In this document: piece after piece, positions 23,725-35,189 of the stretch
How positions within the stretch are numbered: position 1 is the stretch's first letter
Layout of the letters: every line of letters starts with the position of its first letter
NCBI RefSeq assembly: GCF_032362555.1
Contig: NC_083525.1
Coordinates: forward strand, 6,371,501-6,435,500
DNA length: 64,000 nucleotides
Source: Amyelois transitella
Taxonomy: Eukaryota > Arthropoda > Insecta > Lepidoptera > Pyralidae
Direction: 5' to 3'
Notes under the pieces: generated by a model
What the model was told of the DNA's origin: nothing
What the model saw: only the letters and a program-made list of their open reading frames with translations
The model's database searches: none
Made by a program: the position numbers and the translations under genes

Positions 23725-24154
23725 TTAGATATATCCAAAAACGGTTACTGATTCAATCAAGGCAGTATTTTCTTTGCTCAGGTAATTATCGATTAAGTTT
23801 TTTGTTAGCTTATAGGATCCCAAAAAACGAGTCGATCTTATTGACCTTTGGAAGCGTAGATGACGTATTAAAATGCCCACAAAATACCCATCGCTACAGA
23901 AAAAAACCTGATCAAATTTTGCGGTTACCATCTGGTGAAATTAAGTTTTGACGTCAACATGGAAGACCAGTTTAACAGATCAGTTGATATGAAAAATAGT
24001 TGATTGTTACATATGAGACCAAAGGGATTATAAGTACTTACCTTGTTGTCGTTCGAGAATTATAATTCCTGGTATTTAACCAAATTGTGTATTTGTGTCC
24101 AAGAAAAGTGGATCTGCGGGGCTAGCATGGCACGCGTGTTTTTATCGCTCGATA

Positions 24155-24330
24155 TGCTTTCGCTTGCGGGAAGAGCCAAAAGTCTTGAAGATACTGATAG
24201 GCCACGTTTAGCTATTTGGCTTACTGATAGAATTGATATTCATATAAAGTGACAGCTTGCTAGCCCGACGCCTAAAAGAAGAATCCTAAGTTTATAAGCC
24301 TATCCCTTAGTCGCCTTTTACGACATCCAT
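24155..24330 (-). repeat. Family A repeat, partial
   Basis: Reversed copy lacking its head, from GCTTGCGGGAAGAGCC to CGCCTTTTACGACATCCAT. Confidence 0.65.
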
Positions 24331-24825
24331 TGTTTTTGTTGTACACTACAACTACACTTTATAATGGGGCTATCCTTAATTTGTCCTGTTAACTAACAAA
24401 TAACCTAAAATATAATAATCAGAGATACCTAGCTACCTAGCTGGATTTAATATAATTTAGTCGACTGTTATACAATACTTTTGGTGTATATTAGATCCGC
24501 CAAAGCTGTCTACTGTTTTTTGCAATAAAATTAATGTAGGTAAATAAAGGCTGTGGATTTCACTAATACTAATTATATAGTTGTAATTAGAATGAGCACA
24601 TTGTTTACGTATTCATAATATTCACTCCTGTATTTGCTTAGCGATGATAACATGTAAAGGTATTGACACATTAAGATGCTGCACGTTTGTTCCGGGTTGA
24701 CTAAGGGCTTGGACAGACTTAAGCGACTAAATAATTGCAATAAAGAAACATAAGACATGTCTCAAATTCCTCTTAAAAACAACCAGCGCCGTCGAGACAT
24801 TGCTGTTTCTGTGTTTTACACAAGT

Positions 24826-24849
24826 GAGTATTTCTCAAAATAAATGTAC
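24826..24849 (+). repeat. Left terminal inverted repeat of Sola-like element
   Basis: Perfect 24-bp complement of 30597-30620. Preceded by AAGT at 24822-24825. Confidence 0.85.
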
Positions 24850-25336
24850 ATTCTGGAAAAAAAAAGTGTGCCTTGATAAATTTTGAAAAATACATTCGTT
24901 TTTATTTAATCATAGAAATAATTTATACACCAAAATGTAGGATAACTATTAAACTTTAGAATAATGTGAAATAAACAGCTTAATCGTATTATTACTATTT
25001 TTTTCGTTTAGTTTTTAAATAACGTTTTTTTACCATTCATACAAAAATCAAATTGCCACCCTACCTACCTCATACTTTTACACTTCATAAAATGCGAACT
25101 GTAACATGAATATTGTGCATTTTTGTGTATTGTGGTTCTTCATGAAATGTAGTTACTGAAAATAAGTGATTTTCTATGGGGTTGCTTAATAAATTCATAA
25201 TTAAATGCAAAAAATATAAATGAGTCGCGTCATTTTACTTTTTAGTAACTACTCTTTAGTTGCGTTTTATTTTACTTCCAAGTAATTTCTGAACGCATTA
25301 ATTTAATTTTCAAACGGGCAACCCTAGCTGCTTTCT

Positions 25337-25459
25337 GATTGGTTGTTGGTTTGACGTCTCCGCCATTACATTTATTGTGAAAATCAGATGTACACGTGTT
25401 TTGTTGAGTGGGAATACTATTTCGTGACAGGAATTAAAACAGCCTTTTTTCACATAACG
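25337..25459 (+). promoter_or_regulatory. Candidate promoter and non-coding first exon of transposase gene
   Basis: Contains GATTGG (inverted CCAAT), TGACGTC (half to full CRE) and CCGCCAT within about 35 bp, then sequence ending at a strong GGTAAGT donor at 25460. The acceptor TTTTATTTTAG at 26345-26355 precedes the transposase ATG. A small ATG ORF in this exon would join out of frame, so the exon is probably untranslated. Inferred. Confidence 0.35.
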
Positions 25460-25741
25460 GTAAGTCTTGATTTACTCATCTTTTATAAATCGTGTGGTAA
25501 TATCATTTGGAAAGCCTATATATTGGCAGTTTCAGCTTATAACAAACAATTTCCTTTTTATAACCTCGTTTTGTAAAATTTCTATTACAATTTCGTAACG
25601 ATTTTTATGAATTTCGTAACGTTACGAAAAAGTACAGTATAAAGCTGTGTTCATACAGTTCCAACCTGATAATATTCACTGCCGAATTCATAAAAAATAG
25701 ATCTTAGTAATGATAGTGCATCATCAGCAAAAGACTTGACT

Positions 25742-26035
25742 GCCTCCGTAGACGAGTGGTTAAGGTGTGCGCCTTACAAGAGGAGGTTGTGGGTTCGAAT
25801 CCCACGGAAAGCATACTTTGTAAAAGTTGTTTTCAGTCGCATTACGACATTGCAAAATTTAATTGTCTGATAAGAAAGATGATGCGTGCTTCGGAGGGCA
25901 CGTTAAACCGGCGATCCCTGTTGCTGTCTTTGACAGTGGTCGTTATATAAACCATGTCGGAGGCCCTTGAGGCGGTTTAAAAGGAAGGTTTTAGTGTATA
26001 ATATGTTTATGTACCACGAGTGTAAATCGAGGCGG
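25742..26035 (+). repeat. tRNA-derived SINE
   Basis: The tRNA-like head has an A box (TAGACGAGTGGTTAAGG) and a perfect B box (GGGTTCGAATCCC). The body has CGGAGGGCACGTTAAACCGG and CCATGTCGGAGGCC blocks typical of an insect SINE core. The acceptor stem does not pair, so it is not a functional tRNA gene. Inserted between the candidate first exon and coding exon of the Sola-like element. Confidence 0.75.
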
Positions 26036-26357
26036 GCGGCTAGTTCAAGATATACTAATTCTGCTGAGGACACTTAATTCTGTAGAGCAGCCATTTTCAA
26101 CACGTTATGGTGTGTTTACATAAAATTATGAATTTTATGAACTCACTAGCTGTTCCCTGCGGCTCTGCCCGCGACATGTATGTTTTTGTCTAAATCGTGT
26201 ATTTTTTTATCTAAATTTTTTCAACCCTTTTGTCGTGGAAATAGAACATACTTATGATCACACATACTACACACATTCGCATGTATAATATTAGTAGAAA
26301 AGTAGGGATTTGATTTCTTTGTGAGCATAACATTTATATCTTTATTTTATTTTAGGA

Positions 26358-29300
26358 ATGCCACCTAAAACTAATGCCGAAAGGCAAAAAGCTTACAGAG
26401 AAAAACTAAAAAAGGAAAAGCCAGCAAAATATGAGAAAATTCGAGTTAAGCATTTGGAAAAAATAAAAGAAAATAACAAAAAGAAAAAGGAAATGCTTAC
26501 AGAAAAAGAAAAAGAAGAGTTACGAGAAAAGTGGAGACAAGCCAATGCTAAAAGAGCTGAAAGAAAAAAGAAGGCTAACCTTACCACACATGACAAAAAT
26601 ACATTAGAAGTTAGAAAAAACACTTATTCTAATACAAAAATCTTAAAGGAAACACTAAAAAACCTAATTGAAGAAAATAATCAGTTAAAAAGACGTAATA
26701 AGAATTTAAAGCAAGCCTGTAATCGGATGAGAAAGCGAATGGTCAATCTGAAAAAACTACTACATCAACAAACTGTGACTAATAATGACGTTATTTCCAT
26801 TGAACCAACTGCTAAAACACCACAATGTGACGACACACCATTAACGAAATCAAATAGTTTCATAAAAGAAGTTTTACCAAATGTGTCTCTGGTAGAAAAA
26901 GAAAGGGTGAAAAAGAAGTTACTTTTACTAAACACAATTACAGATTCTTTAAAGACAGAGTTTAATAAAGCAGATCCCAAAGAGAGGACAATACTAAAAA
27001 AGGTAGCTACAAACGAAATTGCAAATAAAAAAAAATTAAAAACAGCTATTTCTAATGTTCTTGGCCTGAAAGGAAGAATCAGAACGACGACAAAAGGAAG
27101 TAACCAAATGAGAAAGAAATATAAAAAAGAAATCCAAAATTTCTTTGCAAGAGAAGATGTAAGTAGACCTAGCGCAGGGAAAAAAGAGTGCATAACGAGA
27201 AATAAAGAAAAAGTACAAAAGAGATATTTAATTGAACCAATATACAAGCTCTATAGAAAATACAGGACAGAAGGTGGTAAAGCATCTTTGCAAACTTTTT
27301 ATCGGTTCCGACCATTCTTTGTTGTGAAACCAAGACTTCAAGATAGGAATACTTGTGCTTGCATAAAGCATTGCAATTTATTGTTTAAGGCAATATCTTT
27401 GAAGAAGCTAGGTTTACTTCAAACATCTGACATTGATGAACTTATGAAAAATGTAAGTTGCAGCAATTCTTTCAAGTGCATGTACTCCGAGTGTTCTGAA
27501 TGCAAAGATAAGAAATTAGCTATTGATTTGACGATAAGTGAAGATAGTCCCGTGCAATGGCTCCAATGGAAAATGAGCACGTATACCTATACTAAAATTG
27601 GCAAAAAGAAATCAGAAGAAAAACAGACAAAGAAGTATTTAAAACAGATAGTGAAAGGAACAGTGACTACATTAATTAAAGAATTTCAAGATGATATACA
27701 AAAATTTAAAACTCATTACTTCAATGTTTCGCATCAGTACTTGGCGTGGAAAAAGTGTATTGAAAACCTTGATGAAGAGGAAGCAGCATTGATTTGCGAT
27801 TTTTCAGAAAACTTTTCATGCAAGCAATCTGAAGAAATTCAGGCTGTCCACTTTGGAGGATCCCGGAATCAAGTCACATTGCACACTTGCGTTCTTTACA
27901 GGAAAAATGCGAATCCCCGATCGATATGCTCCGTATCACCAAGTAATGAGCATGGTCCTGGAGCAATCTGGGCTCATTTGGATCCAATAATGAAACTATG
28001 CAAAGGCTTTAACATAAAAAATATTCATATATTTTCTGATAGCCCAGCAACGCAGTACCGCCAAAAACATAATTTCTACTTGTTTCAAAAAAATATAAAA
28101 GAATATAAATATGAATATGCTACTTGGAATTTCTTTGAAGCCTCACACGGCAAAGGTCCAGCTGATGGGGTTGGTGGAGCTTTAAAACGACAACTTGATA
28201 ATCATATTTCACATGGCAATGACATAATCAACGCAAAAGAAGCATATGAATATTTATTAATTAACAGCAGAGTAAAAATGTTTTATATAAATGAAAATAA
28301 CATACAAAATATGATGAAAATGATACCTAAAAATGTTATTCCCATAAAAGGTACAATGAAGATTCATCAAATCGTAATCGACGATAATACGAAAATTAAA
28401 TATAAACTGTTGAGCTGCTTTGATTGCAAAAAAAATAACATCTGTTGCGACTGTTACCACACAAAAGAACACGAACTTCTACCCACCAACTACCTAACAG
28501 GGCCAAAAGCTGTACCATGTCGTAATAAACGAAACGCCTTAAAAATACAGAACACACCAGCAAAAAGATTCAAAAGAATAAATAGTTCTACTACAACGGA
28601 AAGTGACGTCAGTGTAAGATATTATGATGATTTAGATCCGAGAGATGTAGAATTTGAGAGTGAAGGCGATGATAAAATTACAGACTTTATAAAGAATTTT
28701 AAAAAAGTAGAGAAAGTTGATCTAGTTTCAGATATAGAAGAGCTAACGCATTTAAGGTTTAAAGATAGAGAAACTCAGGTAAAATACTAAAATAAGTCTC
28801 TTTAAATTCAAAATTTACAAATTTCTCATAGCATTTTTCTTAAAAACAAACTTTAATGAACACTTTTTTCAGGACTCAGATGTGGAATTTGAAAATGAAG
28901 ACAATGATAAAGTTACAGACTTTATGAAGAATTTTGAACAAGAAGTAAAAATTGATCTGGTCTCTGATATTGAAGAGATAACGCAATTTAGGTTTAAAGA
29001 CAAGGAAACACAGGTAAAATACTACAATAAATCCCTTAAATTACAAATGTCTTATAGCGTTTATTTAAAAACAAACTTTAATGAACATTTTTTCAGGACT
29101 CATGGGAAAAGAAAACAGGCAAGAAACGAGAACCTACAGAAAACGAAAAAGTAACAACGTTATCTTCATCAAGATTTATGTCTGCAAATCGTGCTTTCTA
29201 TAACCCCGAAAATAAAGTCGACAAGGCAGAAGGATTGACTACGGAAAACGAAATATATTCTACACAAGAAGGCAAAGAAACAAGAAAATATAAAGGAAAA

Positions 29301-29945
29301 GGCATTGGAAAAAAGACAGTAAAACACCAACAACTTATAAAAGAAGAAAAATATCCAATTGATACAATGAATGTATTAAGACAAATAGATGACACAGAAC
29401 AATCTAGTAAAGATTTAAAAAGTCGCAGAGAAGAAAGATCATCAACTGATTTGAATTCTCTGCCAATTATTTTCTTTGATAATTTAGTAAGTGACGAAGT
29501 TTTAGTTACGAACGATGAATATAAGCTTGATGCAACGATATTTAATGAACCAGAATATAATTTAAACTATTTTGATGATAATATTAATATTGATGATATG
29601 ATAATAGAAAAGGATAATGCGAAAGAAAATAACACTGAAAATGAGAATGGTAGCAATGAAAGTGTCATACCAATTATAGATACTCACAAAATAAAACGCA
29701 AAATACCTGGACTGACTATTATCAAAGACGAAAGACTGGAAAATAAAGATACGAAAAATAAAGTGGTTTATAAGTCACTGAAACCCCTATCATTAAATAA
29801 TTATATTAATGCACCAAAACGAAATAATAAACCAAAGTCTGAAAAACTTAGATCAGGAACTTCGATTATGAAACAGAATGTTTTTAATTATTATAAAGAT
29901 AAGGAAGAAATTTACAAAGCTCTAAAGGATACTGACTCAAATTAA
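26358..29945 (+). CDS. Transposase-like protein of Sola-like element (D-D-E type core), 1136 residues
   Basis: Coding exons 26358-28778, 28873-29013 and 29097-29945, both introns phase 0 and under 100 bp. Residues 1-135 are lysine-rich and strongly coiled-coil (NAERQKAYREKLK; LIEENNQLKRRNKNLKQ), suggesting DNA binding or dimerisation. Cysteine clusters sit at about 332-339, 368-381 and 687-699. The RNase H-like core offers D481 (CDFSENF), D561 (IFSDSPATQY) and E594 (FFEASHGKGPADG), a D-80-D-33-E arrangement. The last about 330 residues are acidic, low-complexity, and contain a duplicated 47-residue exon. No stops or frameshifts, so it may still be active. The same motif set occurs in multi-copy insect and cnidarian proteins (recollection). 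A domesticated gene is the alternative, but intact termini argue for a mobile element. Confidence 0.82.
28639..29096 (+). repeat. Tandem exon-plus-intron duplication in transposase gene
   Basis: The last 47 codons of exon 1 plus intron 1 (about 28639-28872) are repeated as exon 2 plus intron 2 (28873-29096). Protein copies share VSDIEE and the end FKD(R/K)ETQ. The introns both start GTAAAATACTA and end with an AAACTTTAATGAACA block and TTTTTTCAG. Phase 0 joints let copies be added or lost without frameshift. Confidence 0.85.
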
Positions 29946-30202
29946 AGTTACGAATTTAAATGTTTAAATTACAAACACTGTTTCGATTCCAAAATTTTTT
30001 TTTAAACCTATTGTACTACTAAAAATTTAAAAAGCTTGGTAATTTGATTACAATACGTTAATGAATACTCTCTTGTTTTATTTTTAACTCCATAAAATAA
30101 ATGGTCCCTATAACATAATAATACGAGTATCTAAGTAATATATGTATAAAATTTTATATATACATACATAAACATATTACATACACATATATAGATATAC
30201 TA

Positions 30203-30360
30203 GCGGCCCTCTCCGGCTTCGCAGGGTACTTATAAACCTTCCCGGTGAAACCCTGTATCTATTACAAAAAACCGCATCAAAATCCGTTGCGTGGTTTTAA
30301 AGATATAAGCATACATAGGGACAGACAGACAGAGCGGGAAGGGACTTTATTTTATACTAT
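30203..30360 (+). repeat. Retroelement 3' tail-like repeat
   Basis: GCGGCCCTCTCCGGCTTCGC followed by AATCCGTTGCGTGGTTTTAA and GGGACAGACAGACAGAGCGG, a pattern of lepidopteran LINE or SINE tails. Lies inside the right part of the Sola-like element, so it inserted later. Confidence 0.45.
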
Positions 30361-30596
30361 TATACATATATTACTTATATGTACACACACACTTATAAAA
30401 TATGTATGTATATGTATACAATAAATAAACGGGTACATAAATAACTTTGAAAAATATATACGTAAACATATAATATATATAAATAAATGAATTAAATTGT
30501 ATTTTGTTTGCCATTGTGTAATAAGCCTTACGTTTACTATTTAGTTGCATCTTAGGACTATTTCGTAACAATATTTCGTAACTACTTTTTCGTTAC

Positions 30597-30620
30597 GTAC
30601 ATTTATTTTGAGAAATACTC
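30597..30620 (-). repeat. Right terminal inverted repeat of Sola-like element
   Basis: Perfect inverted partner of 24826-24849. Followed by AAGT at 30621-30624. Confidence 0.85.
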
Positions 30621-30788
30621 AAGTAAGTCTCTGTTTGTCGCTGACATTAATAAAAAATGGTTCGTTTTCTCGCCGTTTTCATCAGACGACATTAAAAACC
30701 TGATTCATACCGTAGTCTACGCCTCAGGCAACCTTGAATAAACTTTCTGTCTATACTGTTTTATGCTCGTTTATGTTAAAGATTAATG

Positions 30789-30892
30789 TTGGAGCTTGTG
30801 GTCGAATGGTCAAGGTGCCTGCAAGGGCTATAATGCGTATGCGCAAGTAAAGCGTATGCGGGCGCACAGGTTCAAATCCTGCTTGTACCAAT
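30789..30892 (+). repeat. tRNA-like sequence with internal insertion
   Basis: A box-like GTGGTCGAATGGTCAAGG and B box AGGTTCAAATCCTG, separated by an unusually long middle containing two GCGTATGCG copies. The terminal stem does not pair. Probably a SINE head or tRNA pseudogene. Confidence 0.4.
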
Positions 30893-31557
30893 GACTCTTT
30901 TCTAAATAATGTAAGAAAAAACAAACTGGATTGTTTAGTAATGGAATTGATATTCATAGATGGAGCTTGCTCATAGTCTACATAATTCATTCTAATCGTA
31001 TAAGCCTTTTCACTGGTTTTTTTTTAAATCTTCACTATCAGGCCAAAATGGAAGTAGGTACCTACCTACATTAACAATATTTACATTTGGAATAAATAAA
31101 AAAATTATATTTGATTTAATTATAATATTCTTTATAACCTAAAGTATTACAAGTTTCTTTGTAAGTTCTTAATAAAAAAAATATAGCATTTACGAGTAAG
31201 TTATATTGTCCAAACCATCACTACAAATAACGCGTTTTTAACTAATAATGTGCACCTAATATAAGGTACCTAATCAAGTATTCTGAACGCGTTCAGTTTG
31301 CTTTACCATACTCACTCATGTCTTTATTTTATGTCGACCAACATTAGCTATTTAGGTTCGGCGTAGACATTGGCCTATCTAAAGTCACCTATGTGTACCA
31401 CCAGTACAAAAGTAGTGAAACTCAGGTGGGGATGGGCTAGTCAAAAAAGCGAAAGAAGTGTGAATTAAGCGAAAGAAAAAAAAAGTCTCTGTCTGGAAAT
31501 AAGCGTGACTTATGTACCTATATGTAAGCATTTTCTTGTATTGGACTGGGCATGGTT

Positions 31558-31722
31558 TTGAAATTATTTAGACCATAGACAAAATACGCCAGTATAGACA
31601 AATTGAGCTGTTAGTTACGGAGCATAGACAACAATCACGCCGAAATTGTTTAGACCATAGATAAAGAAGCGCCACTATAGACAAATTCAGCTGTTACAGA
31701 GCATAGACAACCAACACGCCAT
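31558..31722 (+). repeat. Two-copy tandem repeat, about 82-bp unit
   Basis: Units begin GAAATT(A/G)TTTAGACCATAG and end GGAGCATAGACAAC...CACGCC. The second unit is about 80 bp and moderately diverged. Function unknown. Confidence 0.6.
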
Positions 31723-32344
31723 TTCCTTCCTTTGTGGTTGTAAGTGTAATTTTCATTTCGCAACAATAAAATGAGCGCCACCGCAAATCTAAATGTAAAT
31801 AGTTCCTATTCAAGGGCAATGTCGACAGACGCAATTTACCACCATGAGGGTACCGCATTAGAATTTGAAACTTAATGTCGTGACAATATGATTCAAAGCC
31901 ATTTAAGGTTTGCGCCATAGTAGTGAAGGACTAAACTAATGCTTAGATGTTGCAATGGTTCCTTATCTAGGTCAAAGATGGCGAAAGTGATGGGAAAATA
32001 ATGATTTCTGGCAGCTTCCTGACATCAGTGACGGTGGACGCAAGGCATCTTAACAAAAAGAAGCTCTATTATGAGTTAGCTGTTGTTTGCGACTTCGGCC
32101 GCGTTAAATCTCTATAGAGTTTATTTATTATAATAATTAAAACATTAAAGCTATAACTGCAGAGTTTTATGAGAATCCATTTAGAAGTTTTAGATGAGCG
32201 TGATAGAGTAAGAAACACACACACACATCACAAACATAGGATTTAGTTTAATTGCAAACTAACAGATTCTCTTACTGTGAGTAAAAAAATCAAAGGGAAA
32301 TTTGTACATTCAGGGAACTATATCTTTGTATAACCATTCATAAT

Positions 32345-32600
32345 AAGGGGTTGCAGTTACCTGCTAACATTGCGGAGGTCAGATGGTAGTTGCTTCATGT
32401 AAAGACAGTCATATACGTAAAACTTGTAACACCCCTCTTTTTCCGTCGGGCGATAAAAACCTGACTCACATAATTCAGTCTCGTGGTCATTGGCGGACCC
32501 CGGGCTCCTCTCCAGAAAGTCGGGCCTTTGACCATGATTCTGATTTACCCAATCAGAGTCAGGGTTTTAACCTAGACCAATGTCAGAAAAATTATGATAT
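32345..32600 (+). repeat. Family D repeat
   Basis: ATTGCGGAGGTCAGATGG block followed by a CGGACCCCGGGCTCCTCTCC segment and CAGTCTCGTGG. The 75-codon ORF in it is part of the repeat. Confidence 0.5.
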
Positions 32601-32889
32601 ATTTTGTTGATAGTAAGTTAAAACTATGCTAATGTAATATTTACTTAGAAAGTTATGCAGACCTTGCATTCTTTACCATCAAGCAACTATGTCACGTGTG
32701 AGTTCATAAATACATGTCATTGGGTTTCATTCATACAATTTGCATGAATGAGAGCGCAGAAAAGAAGATAGGCACGTAATCGGATTAAATTTGTATTTGT
32801 AGGTTAAATTGTAGAGTTAGCATGATTTTAATCAATAGAGGGCGCTTAACGTTTTATTCCTTTTTTAAAATCATTTGTTCAATGTAGTA

Positions 32890-33962
32890 TCTATACTAAT
32901 ATTATAAAGCTGAAGAGTTTGTTTTGTTTGTTTGTTTGTTTGTTTGTTTAAACGCGCTAATCTCAGAAACTACTGAACCGATTTGAAAAATTCTTTCACT
33001 GTTAGATAGTCTATTTATCGAGGAAGGCTATAGGCTACATTTTATCCCGGATTTCCTACGGGAAACGTCAACAATGCAGGTGAAAGTTGAATGAGTCGGC
33101 CATCTGCGAGCTTTCCACGCGAACGCTGCGCAAACCAACAAAGATATAGTAAAACAATGTACTAAAGATGTGAAGTACTCATTTTTTGCCACAAAAAAGT
33201 CCGCGAGAGCATATATCTATCTCTTAAGGTTTACTTACAATAACCATTTTTATGTTCATTTTTTAAGATTATTTTTTCAATATAAACATAAGTTATTTTG
33301 AAACCAATTTTCTTTAATTCAGTATTAATCCTTATCCAAATAAATATGTTTATTACTTTCGGCTTTTCATGTAGACTAAAATTGCCATTTACAGTATATA
33401 AATCAGACGAATAGGTTTTGAGATATAGTCGTTATAAGCAATTTGCAGCGAAACATTTAATACGGCGAACCAGCGGTCTTTCTAATACGCGTGACCGCCT
33501 GACCTCACCCCGCATCTTTCGATCGCCCTGCTCTATCCTACTTCCTACATATAGATCGGTATCTATCTACTTATAATACTTCCTTTGTATGTTTGTCTGT
33601 TTTTACCTCTTACCTACTTTTAAACTGATTATGTCTATCTTTTTAGATTGTTGTTGATTATGAGTATTTAATTGTAAACACAACTGTCTTTGATATCACT
33701 TAATTTCAATGAACATCTTAGAAGATATTACTATTTTAAAGTAAAGTAAAGTATCAGCCTGTAGGATCCCACTACTGGGCATAGGCCTCTCATCTCACTA
33801 TACGGTCTCCGTTCGGTCGTGGGTAATGATGTGGGCCAAGTCGTCGCCAAGTCGCATAACAATTAGCAGCTATAATTGATAAAGCCGAGGAGGATGTTTG
33901 CAAAAATAAATATGATGCCCAAAATAACTATTCCACGCGGACGAAGTCGCGGGCACAGCTAG
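32890..33962 (+). mobile_element. Helitron-like element, about 1.07 kb
   Basis: Same 5' end (TCTATACTAATATTATAAAG, preceded by A) and 3' end (GACGAAGTCGCGGGCACAGCTAG, followed by T) as the element at 23458. The middle carries a (GTTT)n tract near 32920 and a separate lepidopteran repeat (CCCACTACTGGGCATAGGCC near 33769). It could be one Helitron with inserts or two adjacent copies. No Rep/helicase gene inside. Confidence 0.55.
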
Positions 33963-34193
33963 TAGTAGATATAAACATATACAAAATTTAGCTAGCGAAC
34001 CGTGGAAACCTCGCAGGGTTTATGGCTTCGCCAGCGTAAAACGATAATCTCGGAAATTTTCGTTCCCTCAGAATTTCGAGAAATCCTTTCTAAGCCTCTA
34101 AGACTATAAAACCTTTATACCAAAACTCCTCTTTTCAGTCACTCAGTAACGGAAGAGAAAGATATATAATGAGAAAGATATATGTATAGTTGT

Positions 34194-34405
34194 CGTGTGG
34201 TTCCCACCATCTCTTTCCCATGGATGACGTGAAAGGCGACTAAGCGATAGGCTTCTAAACTTGAAATTCTTCTTTTAGGCAATGGACTGTCACTATTTGA
34301 ATCTCAATCCTATCATAAAGTCAAACAGCTGATCGTGGCCAGTCGGTCTTTTCAAGACTATTGGGTCTCTATAACTTGCAACGGATATAGACGTGATTAT
34401 TATTT
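34194..34405 (+). repeat. Family A repeat with internal deletion
   Basis: Head, then a direct jump to CATCTCTTTCCCATGGATG, body, and ATATAGACGTGATTATTA; lacks the AATAGGACCACTCC block. A further 3' fragment is at 34711-34773. Confidence 0.65.
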
Positions 34406-34784
34406 TAATGGATATATTTATATATATTGAGATTTTATTAGCAGTGAGGTTTTAAAATAGCACTCCTTTGTTTTTTGTATGATGATCAACGCATAACAGG
34501 TTTTAAGCCCACTCCGCGTACAAGTTGTTTTTGCTGTATTCAAAGTAGTAATTATGGGGACCATCCCTGTCTTCGGGCAAACTGGTCTAGACCTGAAGAG
34601 GTGGATGATCCTAGATTACTGACTGTCATGTTTTTAAACTCAATGGAACATAACCCAACTTAGATATTTGTTGTTACCAAAAGATTTAATTTTCAATAGT
34701 CAGAAAAAAGTGGGCTGGACGTAGCCTGTCAGTCATTCAAGACTGCTGACTCTGTCTACCCCGCAAGGGATATAGAACATAACA

Positions 34785-34943
34785 TAAAATCACGCCTCTG
34801 TCCCGGAGTGGTAGGCAGTGACTACCTCTTTCCACTTGCCACGATCTCTGCATACTTCTTTCGCTTCATCCGCATTCATAACTCTCTTCATGCAAGCTCG
34901 GCGGTTTAGGATACTCTTGACCTGACCCTTTACCAGGATGTCC
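34785..34943 (-). mobile_element. LINE 3' fragment, reversed
   Basis: Reverse complement of the end of the LINE at 8334: ATCACGCCTCTGTCCCGGAG, then CTTTCCACTTGCCACGATC, then ACCAGGATGTCCTTAATTA. Confidence 0.7.
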
Positions 34944-35189
34944 TTAATTAGGGGATATAGACTTGATAAAATGAATGAAAAAATGAATGAATAAAGGAAA
35001 ATATATAATAAAGTGAGTTATTAGAATTTGTATGCATATTACCATATACCACGGCAAAATATTTGACCGTAATATTAAACTCAAGGGTTTCCCAAGGCAT
35101 TGCTCAGTCTGAGAACCTTTTGCCGTGAACAATGGGTGGCGCTTGCATCAGGTGATATCATTTTGTAGCAATGGTGTTTAATAGAGGTG

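Larger units (their letters stand above)
24826..30620 (+). mobile_element. Complete autonomous DNA transposon, Sola-like
   Basis: A 5.8-kb element. Left terminal repeat 24826-24849 and right terminal repeat 30597-30620 are perfect 24-bp inverted copies starting GAGTATTTCTCA. They are flanked by AAGT on both sides (24822-24825 and 30621-30624), a 4-bp target-site duplication. Inside are a promoter-like region, TTCGTAACG repeats near both ends, and an intact three-exon gene for a 1136-residue transposase-like protein. A 4-bp duplication and GAG/CTC termini are reported features of the Sola superfamily. A tRNA-derived SINE (25742-26035) and a retroelement tail (about 30203-30360) seem to have inserted within it. 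Superfamily assignment is inference; the structure is directly visible. Confidence 0.75.

Noticed and set aside
25742..25812. tRNA gene
   Set aside because: Good A and B boxes, but the acceptor stem does not pair and the downstream sequence is a SINE body.
26765..27247. 160-codon minus-strand ORF
   Set aside because: Lies antisense inside the transposase coding exon and is rich in F, S and L, as expected for the complement of a lysine-rich coding sequence.
31694..31918. 74-codon minus-strand ORF
   Set aside because: Composition looks mildly coding-like, but no family, splice sites or partner exons could be recognised.
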